Assembly (NCBI GenBank): GCA_913777025.1
Contig: CAJYQM010000102.1
Location: forward strand, 1-47,781
Origin: an uncultured Massilia sp.
Lineage (GTDB): Bacteria > Pseudomonadota > Gammaproteobacteria > Burkholderiales > Burkholderiaceae_D
Direction: 5' to 3'
Length of the DNA: 47,781 nt
Positions 7,760-15,631 of the stretch are shown one piece after another (position 1 is the stretch's first letter; each line of letters opens with the position of its first letter). The notes under the pieces are model-generated. The model saw nothing but the letters and a program-made list of their open reading frames with translations. It did no database searches and was not told the DNA's origin. The translations under genes were made by a program, and so were the position numbers.

Positions 7760-9178
7760 GTGACCACTGAAGCCACGCCCGCGAAGTTCAAGCCGTACAC
7801 TCGCCAGTCGATCGTCAACGCCCGCCAGTGGCAATGGATGAGCCCGGAACTGCAGGAAGCAGTCCAGGTGGTATCCCACGTGCTGCCGTTCCGGACCAAC
7901 GAATATGTGATGGAGCAATTGATCGACTGGAGCAATGTCCCCGATGATCCGATCTACCGCCTGACCTTCCCGCACCGGGACATGCTGCCGGCAAAAGAAT
8001 ACGAACAGCTGCGCGAGCTGGTGCTGCACAAGAAGGATTCCGCCGCGATCGCCAGGCTGGTGCACGACATCCGCATGCGCATGAACCCGCACCCGGCCGG
8101 CCAGATGACGCACAACGTGCCGCGCGTGAACGATGCGCCGCTCAAGGGCCTGCAGCACAAGTACAAGGAAACCGTGCTGTTCTTCCCCAGCGCCGGCCAG
8201 ACCTGCCACGCCTACTGCACCTTCTGCTTCCGCTGGCCGCAGTTCGTCGGCATGGACGACATGAAGTTCGATGCGCGCGAGTGCAGCGAGCTGGTGTCCT
8301 ACCTGGCCACGCACCCGGACGTGACCGACGTCCTGATCACCGGCGGCGACCCGATGATCATGAATACGCGCTCCCTGGCCGAGATCATCGAGCCGCTGCT
8401 GGCGCCGGAGCTGGGGCACATCCAGAACATCCGCATCGGCACCAAGTCGGTGGCCTACTGGCCGCAGCGCTACGTGTCGGACAAGGACAGCGACGATCTG
8501 CTGCGCTTGTTCGAGCGGGTGGTCAAGTCCGGCAAGAACCTGGCCCTCATGGGCCACTACAACCACGCCGTCGAGCTGCGCAACAACGTGGCCCAGCAGG
8601 CCGTCAAGCGCATCGTCGGCACCGGCGCCACGCTGCGCATGCAGGGCCCGCTGATCCGCCACATCAACGAAGACCCGGCCAGCTGGGCCGAGCTGTGGAC
8701 CACCGGCGTGCGCCTGGGCGCGATCCCCTATTACATGTTCGTCGAGCGCGACACCGGCCCGCGCGACTACTTCGCCCTGCCGCTGGCGCGCGCGCACGAG
8801 ATCTTCCAGTCGGCCTACAGCATGGTCTCGGGCCTGTCGCGCACCGTGCGCGGCCCGTCGATGAGCGCCTTCCCGGGCAAGGTCGTGATCGACGGCGTGG
8901 TCACCATCAACGGCGAAAAGCTGTTCGCGCTGCAGTTCCTGCAGGCCAGGAATCCCGAGTGGGTGCGCAAGCCCTTCTTCGCGAAATACGATCCGGACGC
9001 CACCTGGCTGGATCACCTGAAACCCGCCTTCGGCCGCAAGAAGTTCTTTTTCGAGGGCGAGGAGGGGGCGCACGACGAGCATGGGCTGCATGCGCCGGCA
9101 GGCCGCGTGATCCCGATCCAGCCGGCCGAGGCCCCACGCGAGCGCCGCGCCAGCGACACCCAGCCCGACGCCGCCTGA
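7760..9178 (+). CDS. KamA-family radical SAM protein (lysine 2,3-aminomutase-like)
   Basis: A 472-residue radical SAM enzyme. The cluster motif CHAYCTFC (Cys149, 153, 156) and the SAM-binding VLITGGDP strand are intact. KamA relatives use PLP and a 5'-deoxyadenosyl radical to move an amino group between C2 and C3, as in lysine to beta-lysine. The FPGK segment near the end of the barrel is the likely region of the PLP lysine, though it differs from the PGGGGK of clostridial enzymes. So the substrate, and even PLP use, are uncertain. The GTG at 7760 was chosen because GGAG lies eight bases upstream. The C-terminal 40 residues are polar and probably disordered. It precedes an MFS transporter by 27 bases. 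Confidence 0.85.
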   Translation: MTTEATPAKFKPYTRQSIVNARQWQWMSPELQEAVQVVSHVLPFRTNEYVMEQLIDWSNVPDDPIYRLTFPHRDMLPAKEYEQLRELVLHKKDSAAIARLVHDIRMRMNPHPAGQMTHNVPRVNDAPLKGLQHKYKETVLFFPSAGQTCHAYCTFCFRWPQFVGMDDMKFDARECSELVSYLATHPDVTDVLITGGDPMIMNTRSLAEIIEPLLAPELGHIQNIRIGTKSVAYWPQRYVSDKDSDDLLRLFERVVKSGKNLALMGHYNHAVELRNNVAQQAVKRIVGTGATLRMQGPLIRHINEDPASWAELWTTGVRLGAIPYYMFVERDTGPRDYFALPLARAHEIFQSAYSMVSGLSRTVRGPSMSAFPGKVVIDGVVTINGEKLFALQFLQARNPEWVRKPFFAKYDPDATWLDHLKPAFGRKKFFFEGEEGAHDEHGLHAPAGRVIPIQPAEAPRERRASDTQPDAA

Positions 9179-9205
9179 GCCACCCGCGCCGCCTCCGGAA
9201 TCCTC

Positions 9206-10507
9206 ATGGACGCCGACCAGAACACGCCACGCCTGTCCGGCGTGGCGGTTTTTTTCTATGTGTTCCTGCCGTTCGCACTGGGCCATTACCTGTCTTCCCT
9301 GCTGCGCAACGTGAACGCGGTGCTGGCACCGCAACTGGTCGGCGCGCTCGCGCTCACGCCCGGCCAGCTCGGCCTGCTCACCAGCGCCTTCTTCTTCGCC
9401 TTCGCCCTGGTCCAGCTGCCGGTCGGGATCGCGCTCGACCGCTACGGCCCGCGCAAGGTGCAGCTGGTGCTGATGCTGCTGGCGGCCGGTGGCGCGCTGA
9501 TGTTCGCCCTCGGCACCAGCTTCACCCAGCTGATGCTCGCGCGCGCCGTCATCGGCTGCGGGCTGGGCGGCTGCTTCATGTCGGCGGTGAAGGCGATTTC
9601 GACCTGGATCTCGCCCAGGCGCCTGCCCTCGGTGCAGGGCTACCTGATCGCGGTCGGCGGGCTGGGCGCGGCGTCGGGCACGATGCCGGTGCGCTCGCTG
9701 CTGCAGCACACCGACTGGCGCGGCCTGTTCTGGATGCTGGCGCTGCTGTCCGCCGCCTGCGGCTTGCTCATCTGGCTGGTCTCGCCGAAGAGCCATGCGT
9801 CGAAAGGCAAGGCGCCGACGGTGCGCTCGGTGCTCGACGTCTACCGCGCGCCGGCGTTTCGCACCACGATCTCGCTGGTGCTGGTTCCGCACGCGGTGTT
9901 CTTCGGCATCCAGGGCCTGTGGATCGGACGCTGGCTGTCCGACGTGGCGCGCTTCCCGGATGCCGCCGTGGCCTACCTGCTGTACATGGGCATGGCCTCG
10001 GTGATCTTCGGCGCGATCGCGGTCGGCATGATCACCGAATGGGCCGGGCGCCGCGGGATCGCCGCGCTCGACGTGGCGGCGATCGGCATCGCGCTGTTCC
10101 TGCTGGTGCAGGCGGCCATCGTATTCAACTACCGTCCCGGCCTGCAGACGCTGTCGGTGCTGTTCACGCTGGTCGGCACCATCACCGGCATCGAATACGC
10201 GATCGTGGCCCAGAGCCTGCCGCGCGAGCTGACCGGGCGCGCCGCCACCTGCCTCAACCTCCTGATCTTCATCGGCGCTTTCCTGGTGCAGGCGGGCTTC
10301 GGCCAGGTCGTCGGACTCTGGCCTGCCGACAGCGCCGGCCATGCGCCCGCCATCGCCTATCGCGTGGCGTTCGGCGCGCTGCTGGCGCTGCAGCTGCCGG
10401 GACTGGTCCGCTACTTCCTCCGCCGGCGTCCGGTAAAATGCGCTCTTCCCAAGCTCATCCCCGAGGAAGAAGACTATGAGGTTAGTACGTTACGGCCGCC
10501 TAGGTAA
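9206..10507 (+). CDS. MFS transporter
   Basis: A 433-residue inner-membrane carrier with about 12 predicted helices. The loop between helices 2 and 3 carries DRYGPRKVQ, matching the MFS DRxGRR motif, and the central loop between the six-helix halves is short and basic (SPKSHASKGK). Substrate and direction are unknown. The gene lies just after the KamA-like gene, so it could move that enzyme's substrate or product. Its 3' end overlaps the next gene by 32 bases in another frame, an unusually long overlap, and the extra tail (EEEDYEVSTLRPPR) is not membrane-like. Confidence 0.88.
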   Translation: MDADQNTPRLSGVAVFFYVFLPFALGHYLSSLLRNVNAVLAPQLVGALALTPGQLGLLTSAFFFAFALVQLPVGIALDRYGPRKVQLVLMLLAAGGALMFALGTSFTQLMLARAVIGCGLGGCFMSAVKAISTWISPRRLPSVQGYLIAVGGLGAASGTMPVRSLLQHTDWRGLFWMLALLSAACGLLIWLVSPKSHASKGKAPTVRSVLDVYRAPAFRTTISLVLVPHAVFFGIQGLWIGRWLSDVARFPDAAVAYLLYMGMASVIFGAIAVGMITEWAGRRGIAALDVAAIGIALFLLVQAAIVFNYRPGLQTLSVLFTLVGTITGIEYAIVAQSLPRELTGRAATCLNLLIFIGAFLVQAGFGQVVGLWPADSAGHAPAIAYRVAFGALLALQLPGLVRYFLRRRPVKCALPKLIPEEEDYEVSTLRPPR

Positions 10508-11327
10508 GGAAAAGCCCGGCCTGTTCGACGAAGAGGGCAGGCTGCGCGACCTCTCCGGCATCATCGACGACATCGGCGGCGACGTGCTGTCGGAGAAGTC
10601 GCTGCGCAAGCTGTCCAAGGTCGACTGGAAGACCCTGCCGCTGGTCCGCGGCAACCCGCGCTTCGGCGTGCCGGTCAAGGGCGTCGGCAAGTTCATCGGC
10701 ATCGGCATGAACTACTCGGACCACGCGGCCGAAGTCGGCGCCCCGATCCCGAAGGAGCCGATCATGTTCATGAAGGCGATCACCTGCTTGTCCGGCCCGG
10801 ACGACCCGATCCAGCTGCCGAAGGGTTCCAGGAAGACCGACTGGGAAGTCGAGCTGGGCGTCGTGATCGGCACCCGCGCCCAGTACGTGAGCGAGGAAGA
10901 TGCGCTGAAATACGTGGCCGGCTACTGCGTGGTCAACGACGTGTCGGAACGCGCCTTCCAGTTCGAGCTGGGTTCGCAGTGGGACAAGGGCAAGGGCTGC
11001 GACACCTTCGGCCCGGTCGGTCCCTTCCTGGTGACCAAGGACGAGATCTTCGACGTGCAGGACCTGGACCTCTACCTGGAACTGAACGGCAAGCGCATGC
11101 AGACCGGGAACACCTCGAACATGATCTTCACGGTGGCGCACATCGTCAGCTACCTGTCGCGCTTCATGACGCTGGAGCCGGGCGACATTATCTGCACCGG
11201 CACCCCGCCGGGCGTGGGCCTGGGCCGCACGCCGCAGCGCTTCCTCAAGAAAGGCGACACGCTGCGCCTGGGGATCGCCGGGCTGGGCGAGCAGCAGCAG
11301 GAAGTGCTGGCGTTCCCGAAAATGTAG
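10476..11327 (+). CDS. Fumarylacetoacetate hydrolase family protein
   Basis: A 283-residue FAH-fold hydrolase or lyase of soluble oxo-acids. KFIGIGMNYSDHAAEVG, then KTDWEVELGVVIG with the metal-binding glutamates, VVNDVSER with the metal-binding Asp, and GDIICTGTPPGVG are diagnostic. The closest named subgroup by feel is 2,4-diketo-3-deoxy-sugar-acid hydrolase or ureidoglycolate-lyase-like; the true substrate cannot be read. GAGGAAGAAGACT before the ATG offers a ribosome site within the MFS gene, with which it overlaps by 32 bases. Its TAG stop is formed by the first bases of the palindromic element at 11324-11449. Confidence 0.9.
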   Translation: MRLVRYGRLGKEKPGLFDEEGRLRDLSGIIDDIGGDVLSEKSLRKLSKVDWKTLPLVRGNPRFGVPVKGVGKFIGIGMNYSDHAAEVGAPIPKEPIMFMKAITCLSGPDDPIQLPKGSRKTDWEVELGVVIGTRAQYVSEEDALKYVAGYCVVNDVSERAFQFELGSQWDKGKGCDTFGPVGPFLVTKDEIFDVQDLDLYLELNGKRMQTGNTSNMIFTVAHIVSYLSRFMTLEPGDIICTGTPPGVGLGRTPQRFLKKGDTLRLGIAGLGEQQQEVLAFPKM

Positions 11328-11449
11328 GGTGGACGGCTACGCCGTCCACGCGGTGATAGGCGAGGGCTCCGATCAAGTGCACGATCACGGAGCCGCTAAC
11401 GATCACCGCGTGGACGGCTCAGCCGACTCGCCGTCCGCGTCCACCCTAC
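11324..11449. repeat. Palindromic repeat element between convergent genes
   Basis: A 126-base element with terminal inverted repeats GTAGGGTGGACG and CGTCCACCCTAC. Inside are GCGGTGAT/ATCACCGC arms, a GGCTCCG/CGGAGCC stem and local GGACGGC/GCCGTCC hairpins, so the whole folds into a branched palindrome. It carries no gene. Both ends contain TAG reading outward into the flanking genes, so it gives the stop codon to the FAH gene (11325-11327) and to the convergent aminotransferase gene (11446-11448). It looks like a REP- or MITE-type repeat that also could act as a bidirectional terminator. Confidence 0.82.
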
Positions 11450-12780
11450 GACAACACCTCCATCACCGCCGCATCCACGGCCTCCTTCAGGCGCGCCACG
11501 ATCTCCGACAATTCGGCCGCGCTGACGATGAAGGGCGGCGCCAGCAATATATGATCGCCCTGGCGCCCATCGATGGTCCCGCCCATCGGATACACCAGCA
11601 AACCCTTGCGCATCGCATGCGCCTTTACCGCCGCATGCAGCTTCAGCTCCGGCGCGAACGCTTCCTTGCCTGAACGGTTGCGCACCAGTTCCAGGCCGAT
11701 GAACAGCCCGCGCCCGCGGATGTCGCCGACGTGTTCGTGCTCGCCGAACACGTCGCCCAGCATGCGCCGCAGCGTGGCGCCGCGCTTCTGCACCTGCACC
11801 AGCAGGTCGTCGCGCTCGATCACTTCCTGCACGGCCAGCGCCGCCGCCGCCGCGACCGGGTGGCCGATGTAGGTGTGGCCGTGCAGGAAGACGCCGCTGC
11901 CCCCGCGCAGGCGCTCGACGATGGCACCGTTGACCAGCACCGCGCCGATCGGCGCATAGCCCGCGCCCAGGCCCTTGGCCACCGCGACCAGGTCCGGCGC
12001 CACGCCATCCTGCTCGATCGCGAACATGGTGCCGGTACGGCCCATCCCGCACATGACTTCGTCGGCGATCAACAGGATGCCGTACTTGTCGCACAGCGCG
12101 CGCACGCCGCGGAAGTAGCCCGGCGTCGGCGGGATCGCGCCGCCGGTCGCGCCCACCACGGTCTCGGCGCAGAAGCCGATCACGCGGTCGGGGCCGGCGT
12201 GCAGGATCGCGCCTTCCAGTTCGTCCAGCAGCATCTCGGTGTACTGGCCGACGTCCTGGCCTTCGGCGCGGCCGCGGTACTCGTAGCAGGGCGAGACGCG
12301 CGGCACGTCGATCAGAAGCGGCGCGAAGGGCTTGCGGCGCCACTCGTTGCCGCCTACCGCCAGCGCCCCCAGCGTGTTGCCGTGGTAGCTCTGGCGGCGC
12401 GCGATGAACAGCGAGCGTTTCAGCTCCCCGGCCTCCACGAAATACTGGCGCGCCAGTTTCAAGGCCGTTTCCATCGCCTCCGAGCCGCCCGAGACCAGGT
12501 AGACGCCGCCGATGCCCGCCGGCGCGCGCGCTACCAGGCGGTCGGCCAGGCGCTCGGCGACCTCGGTGGTAAAGAAGCCCGTGTGCGCATAGGCGCAGCG
12601 GTCGATCTGGCGGTGCATGGCGGCGATGATGTCCGGGTGGCCGTGGCCGAGCGAAGACACGGCCGCGCCGCCGCTGGCATCGATATAGGTGTTGCCCTGG
12701 CTGTCGCGCAGGTAGATGCCTTCGCCGCCGACCGCCATCGGCGGAACGGCACGCAGGCTGCGGTGCAGGATGCGGCTCAT
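11446..12780 (-). CDS. Class III PLP-dependent aminotransferase
   Basis: A 444-residue fold-type I aminotransferase of the omega-amino-acid group. SGGSEAMETALKLAR binds the PLP phosphate; LLIADEVMCGMGRTG holds the ring-nitrogen Asp240; and VAKGLGAGYAP holds the Schiff-base Lys269. HTYIGHPVAAAAAL completes the signature. Such enzymes move terminal amino groups (beta-alanine, GABA, putrescine, ornithine), and the specific donor cannot be told. AAGGAG stands seven bases before the ATG at 12780. An upstream in-frame extension of 40 residues lacks similarity and was rejected. Its stop lies in the palindromic repeat. It is divergent from the CMD-family gene. Confidence 0.92.
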   Translation of the reverse strand: MSRILHRSLRAVPPMAVGGEGIYLRDSQGNTYIDASGGAAVSSLGHGHPDIIAAMHRQIDRCAYAHTGFFTTEVAERLADRLVARAPAGIGGVYLVSGGSEAMETALKLARQYFVEAGELKRSLFIARRQSYHGNTLGALAVGGNEWRRKPFAPLLIDVPRVSPCYEYRGRAEGQDVGQYTEMLLDELEGAILHAGPDRVIGFCAETVVGATGGAIPPTPGYFRGVRALCDKYGILLIADEVMCGMGRTGTMFAIEQDGVAPDLVAVAKGLGAGYAPIGAVLVNGAIVERLRGGSGVFLHGHTYIGHPVAAAAALAVQEVIERDDLLVQVQKRGATLRRMLGDVFGEHEHVGDIRGRGLFIGLELVRNRSGKEAFAPELKLHAAVKAHAMRKGLLVYPMGGTIDGRQGDHILLAPPFIVSAAELSEIVARLKEAVDAAVMEVLS

Positions 12781-12872
12781 CACGTTCTCCTTGGAAACTT
12801 TGACGTTTGACAATAAGCGCGAACGCGTCAGTTTCTTTTGATTTTTGCCGGAAGCCGTGCGAATATTTTTGG

Positions 12873-13424
12873 ATGAGCGATCGCCTGCAATCGATTTCAC
12901 CGGAGGACTGGACCGACGCCCAGCGCGCCGCCGCCCGGGACATCATCAATGGCCCGCGCGGCGCCCTGTACGGGCCCTTCGTGCCGCTGCTGCGCAGCCC
13001 GGAGCTGATGGGGTATGCGCAGAAGCTGGGCGAATACCTGCGCTACCGCAGCGCCATCGGCGTGCGCTTGTCGGAACTGGCGATCCTGGTGACCGCGCGC
13101 GAATGGGACCAGCAGGTCGAATGGGCGATCCACGCGCCGATCGCGCGCCAGGTCGGCATCCCGCCCGACGTCATCGACGCCATCGCGCGCCGCGAGCGGC
13201 CCCGGGCGATGCTGGTGGACGAGGGCGTGGTGCATGATTTCTGCATCGAGCTGCACCGTACCAAGCGGGTCTCGGACCGCGTGTATGCCGACGCCCTGGC
13301 GCTGTTCGGCGAGCAGGGCGTGGTCGATCTGATGGGAGTGAACGGCTACTACACCTTCCTGGCGATGGTGATGAATACCGCGCAGACCGAGGCGCCGCCG
13401 TCGAGCGCGGCGCCGCTTCCTTGA
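12873..13424 (+). CDS. Carboxymuconolactone decarboxylase family protein
   Basis: A 183-residue all-helical AhpD/CMD-fold protein. The core at about residues 45-110 (PELMGYAQKLGEYLRY, LSELAILVTAREW) is typical. The CxxC thiol pair of AhpD peroxidase partners is absent: the equivalent stretch reads QQVEWAIHAPIA. It is therefore not an AhpD-type thiol reductase and is closer to the decarboxylase or hypothetical branch. The ATG at 12873 has only a weak ribosome site. Function is unknown. It converges with the old-yellow-enzyme gene, with one base between their stops. Confidence 0.82.
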   Translation: MSDRLQSISPEDWTDAQRAAARDIINGPRGALYGPFVPLLRSPELMGYAQKLGEYLRYRSAIGVRLSELAILVTAREWDQQVEWAIHAPIARQVGIPPDVIDAIARRERPRAMLVDEGVVHDFCIELHRTKRVSDRVYADALALFGEQGVVDLMGVNGYYTFLAMVMNTAQTEAPPSSAAPLP

Positions 13425-13425
13425 C

Positions 13426-14538
13426 TTAATCCAGCGTCGCCAGCGCCGACGGCTCGAAGGCCTTCAGGCCGGCCTGGTCGCCGGCCTTGACCTTGCTCGC
13501 CCACTGCGCATCCGACAGCAGCGCGCGGCCGACCGCGATCAGGTCGAACTCCTCGCGCTCCATGCGCGCCACCAGCTTGTCCAGGCTCGCGGTCTGCGCG
13601 CCCTTGCCGCTGAACGAGGCCATGAATTCGCCGTCCAGGCCCACCGAGCCGACGCTGATGGTGGCAGCACCCGTCAGCTTCTTTGCCCAGCCGGCGAAGT
13701 TCAGGCCATCCTCGCCGTCGAGTTCCGGGAACTCGGCTTCCCAGAAGCGGCGCTGCGAGCAGTGCAGCACGTCGGCGCCGGCTTCGACCAGCGGCAGCAG
13801 CCATTGCGTCATCTCGTCCGGAGTGGCGGCCAGGCGCGCCGTGTAGTCCTGCTGCTTCCACTGGCTGACGCGCAGGATGATCGGGAACTCGGGGCCGACG
13901 GCGGCGCGCATCGCCTTCAGGACCTCGGCGGCAAAGCGGCTGCGTTCAAGGATGGTGGCGCCGTTCCAGCGGTCGGCGCGTTCGTTGGTGCCGCCCCAGA
14001 AGAACTGGTCGATCAGGTAGCCGTGGGCGCCGTGAATCTCGAAGGTGTCGAAGCCGAGGGCTTTGGCGTCAAGCGCGGCCGAGGCGAAGGCGGCGATGGT
14101 GTCGGCGATGTCTTCGTCGCTCATGGCGGCGCCGAAGGGCTTGCCCGGCGAACCCAGGCCGGACGGGCCTTCCGGTGCGGCCGCGGGCGTCCAGTCGGTG
14201 CCCGGGCCGGGAACGGCACCCACGTGCCAGATCTGCGGACCCATCTTGCCGCCGGCGCCGTGCACGGCGTCGATGACGTGCTTCCAGCCGTCCAGCGCGG
14301 CGCCGTGGAAGTCGGGGATCTGCGGCAGGTTCTTCGAAGCCGGACGATTGATGGTCGTGCCTTCCGACAGGATCAGGCCGACGTCGGCAGCGGCGCGGCG
14401 GCGGTAGTATTCGGCGATGGCGCTATTGGGCACGCCGTGGGGCGCGAAGTTGCGCGTCATCGGGGCCATCACGATGCGGTTCTTGAGCTCAAGCCCCTTG
14501 ATGCGGGCCGGTTGAAACAGGACGTCGATAGAGGACAC
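13426..14538 (-). CDS. Old yellow enzyme family NADH:flavin oxidoreductase
   Basis: A 370-residue FMN TIM-barrel ene-reductase. LFQPARIKGLELKNRIVMAP opens the barrel, FDTFEIHGAHGYLIDQFFWG is the classical active-site strip, and IAVGRALLSD near the end is the phosphate-binding motif. It would reduce activated C=C bonds or nitro groups with NAD(P)H. A GTG at 14538 is preferred as start: AAGGAG lies seven bases upstream of it, whereas the ATG two codons earlier (14544) is only one base from that site. A GGACA-N11-TGTCC inverted repeat overlaps this leader and may be a repressor site. Confidence 0.9.
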   Translation of the reverse strand: MSSIDVLFQPARIKGLELKNRIVMAPMTRNFAPHGVPNSAIAEYYRRRAAADVGLILSEGTTINRPASKNLPQIPDFHGAALDGWKHVIDAVHGAGGKMGPQIWHVGAVPGPGTDWTPAAAPEGPSGLGSPGKPFGAAMSDEDIADTIAAFASAALDAKALGFDTFEIHGAHGYLIDQFFWGGTNERADRWNGATILERSRFAAEVLKAMRAAVGPEFPIILRVSQWKQQDYTARLAATPDEMTQWLLPLVEAGADVLHCSQRRFWEAEFPELDGEDGLNFAGWAKKLTGAATISVGSVGLDGEFMASFSGKGAQTASLDKLVARMEREEFDLIAVGRALLSDAQWASKVKAGDQAGLKAFEPSALATLD

Positions 14539-14548
14539 TCGCATGCTC

Positions 14549-14575
14549 CTTGGACAATGGTTGAGAATGTCCGAG
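14549..14575. promoter_or_regulatory. Inverted repeat upstream of the old yellow enzyme gene
   Basis: CTTGGACA (14549-14556) and TGTCCGAG (14568-14575) form a dyad, seven of eight pairs, with an 11-base spacer. It overlaps the gene's ribosome site and leader. Old-yellow-enzyme genes are often held by TetR-, MarR- or LysR-type repressors; which one acts here is unknown. Confidence 0.4.
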
Positions 14576-14588
14576 CATGGTAGCTGAA

Positions 14589-14610
14589 CCCGCCAGACGG
14601 CGCTGGCGGG
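14589..14610 (-). terminator. Possible weak terminator of the esterase/small-protein transcript
   Basis: CCCGCCAG and CTGGCGGG form a perfect 8-bp stem around six bases. On the minus strand only TTCAGC follows, so the T tract is poor. It lies between the small-protein gene and the old-yellow-enzyme gene, where a terminator is expected. Confidence 0.35.
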
Positions 14611-14736
14611 CCTCCGGATTTGGAGCGTTCGACAGGGCCATCAAGGCAAGGGATGCGGCCTACCGACGTATCGTCGAAGACAGTACGCTGGTACGGCGAG
14701 ACGATGCAACGCCGCCCTGGAGGCGCTGTTGGACGC

Positions 14737-14934
14737 TCAGGCGAGCGCTTCCTTCGCGGCCTGTTCGGGAGTGAGATCGTCATAGAACATGTCGGTGAAC
14801 CACTCGACGTGTTCCTCGATGTATTGCTGGGCCTGCGCCTGCTTGGCGCCGCCCGCGATCAGGTGTTTTTCGACTTCGATGCACCAGTTGATGAGTGCCA
14901 TCGTTTCTTCGTCGAGTTCTTCTTTCTTTGCCAT
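14737..14934 (-). CDS. Small acidic hypothetical protein (65 aa)
   Basis: A 65-residue soluble, Glu-rich, predicted helical protein starting MAKKEELDEETMALINW and ending in an Ala/Glu helix. Composition and the clean AAGGGG ribosome site seven bases before the ATG support a real gene. It lies 17 bases downstream of the esterase gene on the same strand and is probably cotranscribed with it. I do not recognise a named family. It has no signal peptide, membrane helix or metal motif; its single Cys is in INWCIE. A longer in-frame start inside the esterase gene lacks support. Confidence 0.72.
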   Translation of the reverse strand: MAKKEELDEETMALINWCIEVEKHLIAGGAKQAQAQQYIEEHVEWFTDMFYDDLTPEQAAKEALA

Positions 14935-14951
14935 GATGTAGCCCCTTGGAT

Positions 14952-15620
14952 TCAGCTCAGTACTTTCTTGAGCCAGGCGGACAAGTGCTGTACCTCGTCC
15001 AGGCAAACGGTGTGCTGCATCGCGTACGCATGCCACTCGACGTCGTAGCCCAGCGACACCAGCAGGTCGTGCGACATCTCCGCGCGGTTGAACGGCACCA
15101 CGTTGTCGTGGCGGCCGTGGGCCATGAAGATCGGCGTGGCCAGGCTTTCCTGGGTGCGTTCCGTCGGCAGCTTGCTTGATAACGGCACGTAGCCGGACAG
15201 GCAGATCATGCCGCCCAGCTTTTCCGGGTGGCGCAGGCCGGTCTGGATGGTCATCGCGCAGCCCTGCGAGAAGCCGGCCAGGATGATGCGCGAGGCCGGG
15301 ATGCCGCGCGCCTTTTCGCGCGCGATGAAGGCTTCGACCTCCTTTTGCGAGGCGCGCAGGCCGTTCTCGTCTTCGCGCCGCACCAGTTCCGCACCGGTGA
15401 TGTCGTACCAGGCGCGCATCACGTAGCCGCCGTTGACCGTGACCGGGATCGTGCGCGCGTGCGGGAAGATGAAACGGATGCCGGGCAGGCCGGACAGGTC
15501 CAGTTCGCGCACGATGGGGACGAAGTCGTTGCCGTCCGCGCCCAGGCCGTGCAGCCAGATAACGGAGATGTCCGGGTTGTCGGCGGTGTCGATCTGGACG
15601 TGTTCCAGCAGCTCGCTCAT
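14952..15620 (-). CDS. Carboxylesterase, alpha/beta hydrolase (EstB/acyl-protein thioesterase type)
   Basis: A 222-residue serine hydrolase. The oxyanion region WLHGLGADGNDF, the nucleophile elbow GFSQG with Ser118, Asp172 in HGRHDNVVP and His203 in MQHTV complete the triad. This is the phospholipase/carboxylesterase family, which hydrolyses short acyl esters or protein thioesters in the cytoplasm. AGGAA precedes the ATG at 15620. The frame stays open far upstream, but that part runs antisense to nothing sensible and out of frame through the Mog gene. It lies 11 bases downstream of Mog and 17 bases upstream of the small acidic protein gene, so all three may be one operon. Confidence 0.92.
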   Translation of the reverse strand: MSELLEHVQIDTADNPDISVIWLHGLGADGNDFVPIVRELDLSGLPGIRFIFPHARTIPVTVNGGYVMRAWYDITGAELVRREDENGLRASQKEVEAFIAREKARGIPASRIILAGFSQGCAMTIQTGLRHPEKLGGMICLSGYVPLSSKLPTERTQESLATPIFMAHGRHDNVVPFNRAEMSHDLLVSLGYDVEWHAYAMQHTVCLDEVQHLSAWLKKVLS

Positions 15621-15631
15621 GCAGGTTCCTT

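Noticed and set aside
7721-10342. Minus-strand open frame of over 870 codons opposite the KamA-like and MFS genes
   Set aside because: Composition is that of antisense GC-rich code; both sense proteins are well supported.
11324-11449. Attachment site or integron-type recombination site
   Set aside because: The palindrome resembles such sites in outline, but no integrase or cassette array is present and the REP/MITE interpretation is simpler.
12873-13424. AhpD-type alkylhydroperoxidase
   Set aside because: The CxxC thiol pair needed for that activity is missing.
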